This document shows, one piece after another, positions 5,552 to 8,864 of a DNA stretch of 8,864 nucleotides; the stretch's first letter is position 1, and every line of letters begins with the position of its first letter. Source of the DNA: RUG563 sp964549135. Lineage in GTDB: Bacteria; Bacillota; Clostridia; Christensenellales; Aristaeellaceae. The DNA lies in assembly GCA_964549135.1 (NCBI GenBank), contig CAZJUJ010000071.1:1-8864 (forward strand). The letters are read 5' to 3'. The notes under the pieces were generated by a model. It was not told the DNA's origin and searched no databases. It saw only the letters and a program-made list of their open reading frames with translations. The translations under genes were made by a program, and so were the position numbers.

Positions 5552-6472
5552 GTGAAAAAAACGCAATTGGTAATTATGGCGGCCGGGCTTGGCAGCCGCT
5601 ATGGCGGGCTCAAGCAGATGGATCCCGTGGATCCGCAGGGCCATTGGATCATTGATTTTTCCATTTATGATGCGCTGCGTGCCGGGTTTGATCAGGTGGT
5701 GCTGATCGTAAAGCCCGAAAACGAGCCGCTTTTCCGGGAAACGCTGGGCAAAAGGATCGGCGGCAAGGCGGATATCCTTTACGCGCATCAGACCCCCGAT
5801 GTGCTGCCCGCGGGCTTTTCCATTCCCGAGGGCCGGGTAAAGCCCTGGGGAACGGCCCATGCCGTGCTGTGCGCCAAGGATCTGATCGATTCCCCCTTTG
5901 CGGTCATCAATGCCGATGATTTCTACGGCCCCAGCGCCTTCCGCGCCATTCATGATTTTCTGGTGAATGACGCCACGGAGAATGAAATGGCCATGGTGGG
6001 CTATCGGGTGGAAAATACGCTGACCGAAAACGGCCATGTGGCCCGGGGCGTATGCGCGCTGGATCAGGCCGGCGAATACCTGACCGGCATCGTGGAGCGC
6101 ACCCGGATCGAGCCCCGGGAGGGCGGCGCGGCCTTTACCGAGGATGACGGCAAAAGCTATACCTTCCTTCCCGCCGGTACCATCGTTTCCATGAATCTCT
6201 GGGGCTTTTCCACCCGCATTCTCGGCGAAATCGAGGGGCGCTTTGCCGCCTTCCTTTCCGAAAATCTGCCGAAAAATCCCCTGAAATGCGAATATTTCCT
6301 GCCGCTGATCCCCAATCAGCTGATCAGCGAGGGCAAGGGCCGGGTGCGGGTCATTCCCACCCATGAAAAATGGTACGGCGTCACCTATCATGATGATATG
6401 CCCTTTGTTCAGCAGTCCATTGCCGAAATGAAAAAGGCCGGGCTGTATCCCGATGCACTTTGGGAGGAATAA
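5552..6472 (+). CDS. Sugar-1-phosphate nucleotidyltransferase (NTP-transferase fold)
   Basis: The 306-residue protein has a Rossmann-like nucleotidyltransferase fold. MAAGLGSRYGGLKQ (9-22) is the NTP-binding loop of the GT-A-like pyrophosphorylase superfamily, with Lys21 in the usual activating position. KPWGTAHAV (97-105) is the base and sugar-recognition segment. NADDFYG (120-126) supplies the metal-binding acidic pair. Such enzymes join NTP and a sugar 1-phosphate to give a nucleotide sugar and pyrophosphate. No hexapeptide-repeat domain follows, so it is not a GlmU-like fusion. The GTG start has AGGAGG 8 nt upstream. The downstream kinase starts 4 nt after the stop and takes its ribosome site from inside this gene's last codons, so the two are translationally coupled. 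The context suggests HexNAc-1-phosphate as substrate and UTP as donor; both are inference. Confidence 0.85.
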   Translation: MKKTQLVIMAAGLGSRYGGLKQMDPVDPQGHWIIDFSIYDALRAGFDQVVLIVKPENEPLFRETLGKRIGGKADILYAHQTPDVLPAGFSIPEGRVKPWGTAHAVLCAKDLIDSPFAVINADDFYGPSAFRAIHDFLVNDATENEMAMVGYRVENTLTENGHVARGVCALDQAGEYLTGIVERTRIEPREGGAAFTEDDGKSYTFLPAGTIVSMNLWGFSTRILGEIEGRFAAFLSENLPKNPLKCEYFLPLIPNQLISEGKGRVRVIPTHEKWYGVTYHDDMPFVQQSIAEMKKAGLYPDALWEE

Positions 6473-6476
6473 GAAA

Positions 6477-7544
6477 ATGCAGACCGTTATCAGCGCTTTT
6501 CCCCTTCAGGGCCAGCCCATCTCCTGCGAAAGATACGGCAGCGGCCACATCAACGAAACCTATCTGCTCAAAACAGATGCCCCCCATGCCTACATCCTGC
6601 AGAAGATCAATCATCATATCTTCCAGGATGTGGAGGGCCTGATGAATAATATCGCCGCCGTCACCGGCTATCTTTATCGGGAAACGCCGGATAGCCGCCG
6701 GGTGCTGACGCTGATTAAGACCAAGACGGGCGAAAATTATCACAAAACCGAAGCGGGCGAATATTTCCGCCTCTACGAATTCGTCACCGACAGCCTCTGC
6801 ATGGATCGGGCGGAAACCGAGGAGGATTTCTATCAGAGCGCCGTGGCCTTTGGCGCGTTCCAGCAGCAGCTCTCCCATTTCCCCGCCGATACCCTGAATG
6901 AAACCATCCCCCATTTTCATGATACCATTGATCGCTATCGCATTTTCCATGAGGCGCTTGGGCAGGATCCGCTGGGACGGGCCGCCGCCTGCCAGGAGGA
7001 AATTGCCTTCGTCCTGGCGCGCGAAAAGGAAGCCGGCACCATGGTGCGCATGATGCAGGAGGGTCTTCTTCCCCTGCGCGTTACGCATAATGACACCAAG
7101 CTGAATAATGTCATGCTGGATGCCAAGACCCGCACGCCCCTGTGCGTCATCGATCTGGATACGGTCATGCCCGGCCTGGCTGGCAATGATTTTGGCGATT
7201 CCATTCGCTTTGGCGCCAATACCGCCGCCGAGGATGAGCGCGATCTTTCCAGGGTACGCTTTTCCCTGCCGCTGTTTGAGGCCTATGCCCGGGGCTTTCT
7301 CAGCGCCTGCGGCCAGGTGCTGACCCAGGCGGAAATTGATACCCTGCCCCTGGGGGCCAAGCTGATGACGCTGGAATGCGGCGTGCGCTTCCTTACCGAT
7401 CATCTACTGGGCGATACCTATTTCCGTATCCATAGGGAAAATCATAATCTGGATCGCTGCCGCACCCAGTTTAAGCTGGTAGCCGAAATGGAGGGCTGCT
7501 GGGCGCAGATGAATGAAATCATCCATCGGGTGGCGGGCAGATAA
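6477..7544 (+). CDS. nahK: NahK-like N-acetylhexosamine 1-kinase (aminoglycoside phosphotransferase fold)
   Basis: The 355-residue length matches Bifidobacterium longum NahK (LnpB, about 359). NahK phosphorylates the anomeric hydroxyl of GlcNAc or GalNAc with ATP to give the 1-phosphate. Shared stretches recalled from that protein: YGSGHINETYLL (20-31), ETIPHFHDT (142-150), LGRAAACQ (166-173), the catalytic loop LRVTHNDTKLNN (200-211, base Asp206), the metal-binding IDLDTVMPG (225-233), FGDSIRFGA (239-247) and LECGVRFL (299-306). GGGAGG (6462-6467) lies 9 nt before the ATG, inside the end of the preceding gene; an in-frame ATG at 6453 overlaps that gene and lacks a ribosome site. Paired with the nucleotidyltransferase it could make nucleotide sugars from free HexNAc. 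Substrate choice between HexNAc and other hexoses is not settled by sequence alone. Confidence 0.85.
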   Translation: MQTVISAFPLQGQPISCERYGSGHINETYLLKTDAPHAYILQKINHHIFQDVEGLMNNIAAVTGYLYRETPDSRRVLTLIKTKTGENYHKTEAGEYFRLYEFVTDSLCMDRAETEEDFYQSAVAFGAFQQQLSHFPADTLNETIPHFHDTIDRYRIFHEALGQDPLGRAAACQEEIAFVLAREKEAGTMVRMMQEGLLPLRVTHNDTKLNNVMLDAKTRTPLCVIDLDTVMPGLAGNDFGDSIRFGANTAAEDERDLSRVRFSLPLFEAYARGFLSACGQVLTQAEIDTLPLGAKLMTLECGVRFLTDHLLGDTYFRIHRENHNLDRCRTQFKLVAEMEGCWAQMNEIIHRVAGR

Positions 7545-7548
7545 TACG

Positions 7549-7566
7549 CGGCGCTGCATGGCGCCG
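7549..7566 (+). terminator. Hairpin just after the kinase stop
   Basis: CGGCGC (7549-7554) pairs with GCGCCG (7561-7566) around TGCATG, four bases after the stop codon. No T run follows directly, so it may be a 3'-end stabiliser rather than a terminator. Confidence 0.4.
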
Positions 7567-7599
7567 GGCAAAGCAGGTGAATTTTCTGTCAGGGCATAT

Positions 7600-7633
7600 A
7601 AAACGCGCCCTCGCCTGAAAAAATGCGCGTTTT
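7600..7633. terminator. Terminator-like hairpin AAAACGCGC/GCGCGTTTT
   Basis: A perfect 9-bp stem (7600-7608 with 7625-7633, 16-nt loop) has A4 on one side and T4 on the other. This shape can work in both directions. The T run is short, so efficiency is doubtful. It is the best terminator candidate for the nucleotidyltransferase-kinase operon. Confidence 0.5.
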
Positions 7634-7636
7634 CCC

Positions 7637-7714
7637 CCGGGCGGAACGGAAAACCGGCGGTATCCCCGCTTTGCGCTTCAATCCGCATTCGCCCGGAACC
7701 GCCGGGGATTTTCT
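7637..7714 (+). repeat. GC-rich interlocking inverted repeats before the isomerase promoter
   Basis: CCGGGCG (7637-7643) matches CGCCCGG (7690-7696), and CCGGCGGT (7654-7661) matches ACCGCCGG (7698-7705). The order a-b-a'-b' allows either alternative stems or a pseudoknot. TTTTCTCCC follows at 7709, so the second stem could also end transcription. The region is GC-rich, which makes chance pairing easier. Confidence 0.4.
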
Positions 7715-7732
7715 CCCTCTTCGCAGTCGATT

Positions 7733-7764
7733 TTGTCACTTCCGCGTGAAAAATTGTCATGACA
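7733..7764 (+). promoter_or_regulatory. Possible operator: palindrome TGTCATGACA with an upstream half-site
   Basis: TGTCATGACA (7755-7764) is a perfect 10-bp palindrome that covers the -35 box of the isomerase gene. A half-site TTGTCA at 7733-7738 repeats TTGTCA at 7754-7759 with a 21-bp offset, about two helical turns. This is a typical layout for a repressor or activator. No regulator gene is present in the window. Confidence 0.4.
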
Positions 7765-7787
7765 GGAAGGATAAAATACGCTATCAT
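7759..7787 (+). promoter_or_regulatory. Promoter of the sugar phosphate isomerase gene
   Basis: ATGACA (7759-7764, 5 of 6), a 17-bp spacer and TATCAT (7782-7787, 5 of 6) predict a start near 7794 and a leader of about 48 nt. Confidence 0.75.
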
Positions 7788-7799
7788 AAAAATGATTCG

Positions 7800-7816
7800 G
7801 TGCGGTCATTCCGCAC
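7800..7816 (+). promoter_or_regulatory. 5'-end hairpin of the isomerase mRNA
   Basis: GTGCGG (7800-7805) pairs with CCGCAC (7811-7816) around TCATT. It lies about 6 nt from the predicted transcript start and leaves the ribosome site (7828-7832) free, as expected of a stabilising 5' stem rather than a translation block. Confidence 0.5.
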
Positions 7817-7841
7817 GCAATGGAAACGGAGGAAAAATATC

Positions 7842-8663
7842 ATGAAGCATGTACCCGTTGGTTATCAGCTTTATTCCGCCCGCGAAGAAGCGCAGAAGGA
7901 TCTTGCCGCCGTCCTCAAGGGCCTCAAGGAAATGGGATATGACGGCGTGGAATTCGCCGGCTTCTATGGCAAGACCGCCGAAGAAGTGAAGGCCCTGCTG
8001 GATGAAAATGGTCTTGTGGCCGTCTCCAGCCATGTGCCCGTTGCCGCTATCGAGGCCGATATGTTCGGCACCATCGCCTATCATCAGGCCATCGGCTGCA
8101 AATATATCGCCATCCCCTATCTGGATGACGCCCATCGCCCCGGCACCCCCGGCTTTGCCGATATGCTGAAGCTGATCTATAAGTTCGGCCGTCTCTGCAA
8201 GGAAGCGGGCATCCAGCTGCTCTATCACAATCATGATTTTGAATTTGTTGATCTTTCCGGCATGTATGGCCTGGATTTCCTCTATGCCGCCGTGCCCCCC
8301 TGCACGCTGAAGACCGAAATCGATACCTGCTGGGTCAAGTACGCCGGGGAGGATCCCGCCGCTTACCTGCGCAAGTATACCGGCCGCGCCCCCGTGGTGC
8401 ATCTGAAGGATTTCGTTGGCCGCAAGGGCGAGGGTACCCCCTATGGCCTCATCGGCCAGGCCAAGCAGGCGGATGCCGTGGCCTTCGAATTCCGTCCCTT
8501 CGGCCATGGCTGCCAGGATGCCAAGGCCGTGGTGGAAGCGGGCATTGATGCCGGCGCCGAATGGTTCGTTGTCGAGCAGGATCAGTGGTATGATCGCCAT
8601 CCCCTGGAAGCCGCCAAAATGAGCATCGATACGCTGTACGATCTGGGCCTGAAGGAGCGCTAA
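7842..8663 (+). CDS. Sugar phosphate isomerase/epimerase (xylose-isomerase-like TIM barrel)
   Basis: The 273-residue protein is of usual length for the AP-endonuclease-2/xylose-isomerase-like barrel family (PF01261 type), which act on sugars, inositols or their phosphates with a divalent metal. Visible barrel motifs: VGYQLYS (6-12), GYDGVEFAG (32-40), YHNHDFEF (128-135), TEIDTCW (158-164), HLKDF (187-191), FGHGCQD (220-226) and VVEQD (243-247). Glu159/Asp161, His187 and Glu245 are the likely metal ligands. The ATG has GGAGG 9 nt upstream; the longer in-frame reading from 7623 crosses the promoter and is rejected. All nine arginines use CGC or CGT and 17 of 19 lysines use AAG, unlike the mixed arginine codons of its neighbours, which suggests high expression. 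There is no signal peptide. The substrate is unknown; the kinase operon upstream makes an amino-sugar or hexose derivative possible but unproven. Confidence 0.85.
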   Translation: MKHVPVGYQLYSAREEAQKDLAAVLKGLKEMGYDGVEFAGFYGKTAEEVKALLDENGLVAVSSHVPVAAIEADMFGTIAYHQAIGCKYIAIPYLDDAHRPGTPGFADMLKLIYKFGRLCKEAGIQLLYHNHDFEFVDLSGMYGLDFLYAAVPPCTLKTEIDTCWVKYAGEDPAAYLRKYTGRAPVVHLKDFVGRKGEGTPYGLIGQAKQADAVAFEFRPFGHGCQDAKAVVEAGIDAGAEWFVVEQDQWYDRHPLEAAKMSIDTLYDLGLKER

Positions 8664-8684
8664 ACCCTTCGTATGGAGAGGATA

Positions 8685-8724
8685 TTTGCGGAAGGGGACG
8701 GCTGCGTCCCGCATTCCCTCCCGC
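8685..8724 (+). repeat. Partial third copy of the guaB-pgi intergenic repeat, with a hairpin
   Basis: 8704-8724 matches 1973-1994 at 19 of 22 positions (one gap), and the flanking TTTGCGGAAGGGGACGG resembles TTTGCCGAGGGCACGG at 1950. Within it GGGACG (8695-8700) and CGTCCC (8705-8710) form a 6-bp stem with loop GCTG. No T run follows, so it is a weak terminator at best for the isomerase gene. The remainder of 8664-8810 holds the minus-strand terminator listed separately and A-rich DNA. Confidence 0.5.
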
Positions 8725-8757
8725 GTTTCCTCCCAAACCCCGGCTTTTGGATGAAGC

Positions 8758-8777
8758 AAAAAGGCAGCCATCTGCCT
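8758..8777 (-). terminator. Minus-strand intrinsic terminator of a gene beyond the right end
   Basis: On the minus strand AGGCAG (8777-8772) pairs with CTGCCT (8767-8762) around ATGG and runs into TTTTT (8762-8758). No minus-strand gene ends inside the window, so it probably served a convergent gene now separated from it by the IS at 8811. Confidence 0.65.
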
Positions 8778-8810
8778 GAATGCACTTGAAACAAAAGAAA
8801 CCAAAAAGAA

Positions 8811-8864
8811 GGTTCTTTGTCAAATGTTGGGGTGTAAAGAGAACGACAGCAGAATTCTCTTCCT
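8811..8864 (+). mobile_element. Terminal inverted repeat of an IS element (right copy, tip at base 8811)
   Basis: From 8811 the sequence GGTTCTTTGTCAAATGTTGG and the next 29 bases repeat the left-end tip exactly in the opposite orientation; five more bases follow. The element body lies to the right, outside the window. The tip is preceded by an A-rich run (AAAAAGAA), a plausible 8-bp target for an ISL3-type element. The family assignment is from memory of the tip sequence only. Confidence 0.6.

Noticed and set aside
1..8864. Composite transposon carrying guaB to the isomerase gene
   Set aside because: guaB and pgi are housekeeping genes with host-like codon use, and no cargo-type genes or shared target duplications are visible. 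Independent insertions of one IS explain the ends more simply.
1..8864. tRNA, rRNA, CRISPR array, toxin-antitoxin or phage genes
   Set aside because: Read for on both strands; no cloverleaf, regularly spaced repeat or matching small gene pair was found.

Overview
This 8.9-kb window holds six complete protein genes. They look like ordinary chromosomal DNA of a moderately G+C-rich Firmicute, most likely an uncultured gut-type member of the Clostridia. The reasons are strong GGAGG-type ribosome sites, classical TTGACA/TATAAT promoters, Firmicute-style IMP dehydrogenase and Lsa-type ABC-F proteins, and a NahK-type N-acetylhexosamine kinase. The exact taxon cannot be read from the sequence.

Layout. 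Bases 1-49 and 8811-8859 are exact reverse complements of each other. They look like the same tip of two insertion-sequence copies (probably ISL3 family) pointing away from the window, so the window is probably the unique DNA between two IS copies, and perhaps a contig that broke at them. On the minus strand lie guaB (107-1573) and pgi (2016-3599), each with its own good sigma-70-type promoter and intrinsic terminator. The 442-bp gap between them is almost entirely one large imperfect inverted repeat. Divergently on the plus strand come an Lsa-type ABC-F ribosome-protection protein (3959-5422), a sugar-1-phosphate nucleotidyltransferase (5552-6472) tightly coupled to a NahK-like anomeric HexNAc kinase (6477-7544), and a sugar phosphate isomerase/epimerase (7842-8663) with its own promoter.

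How the genes fit together. Pgi and GuaB are housekeeping enzymes of glycolysis and guanine nucleotide synthesis. The kinase and nucleotidyltransferase pair suggests salvage of free HexNAc (or a similar hexose) into a nucleotide sugar by way of the 1-phosphate. The isomerase may belong to the same carbohydrate lifestyle but is a separate transcription unit. The ABC-F gene looks like an intrinsic antibiotic-tolerance gene. Its roughly 200-nt leader has a four-codon upstream ORF, a hairpin, two consecutive hairpin-plus-T6 elements and an alternative stem, which is the layout expected of antibiotic-induced transcription attenuation.

Most interesting for follow-up: the ABC-F leader; the near-identical 18-bp inverted repeat that forms the -35/spacer region of both divergent promoters (pgi and ABC-F); the 320-bp inverted repeat between guaB and pgi, with a third partial copy near the right end; and the kinase/nucleotidyltransferase pair. 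No tRNA, rRNA, CRISPR array or known riboswitch was seen.
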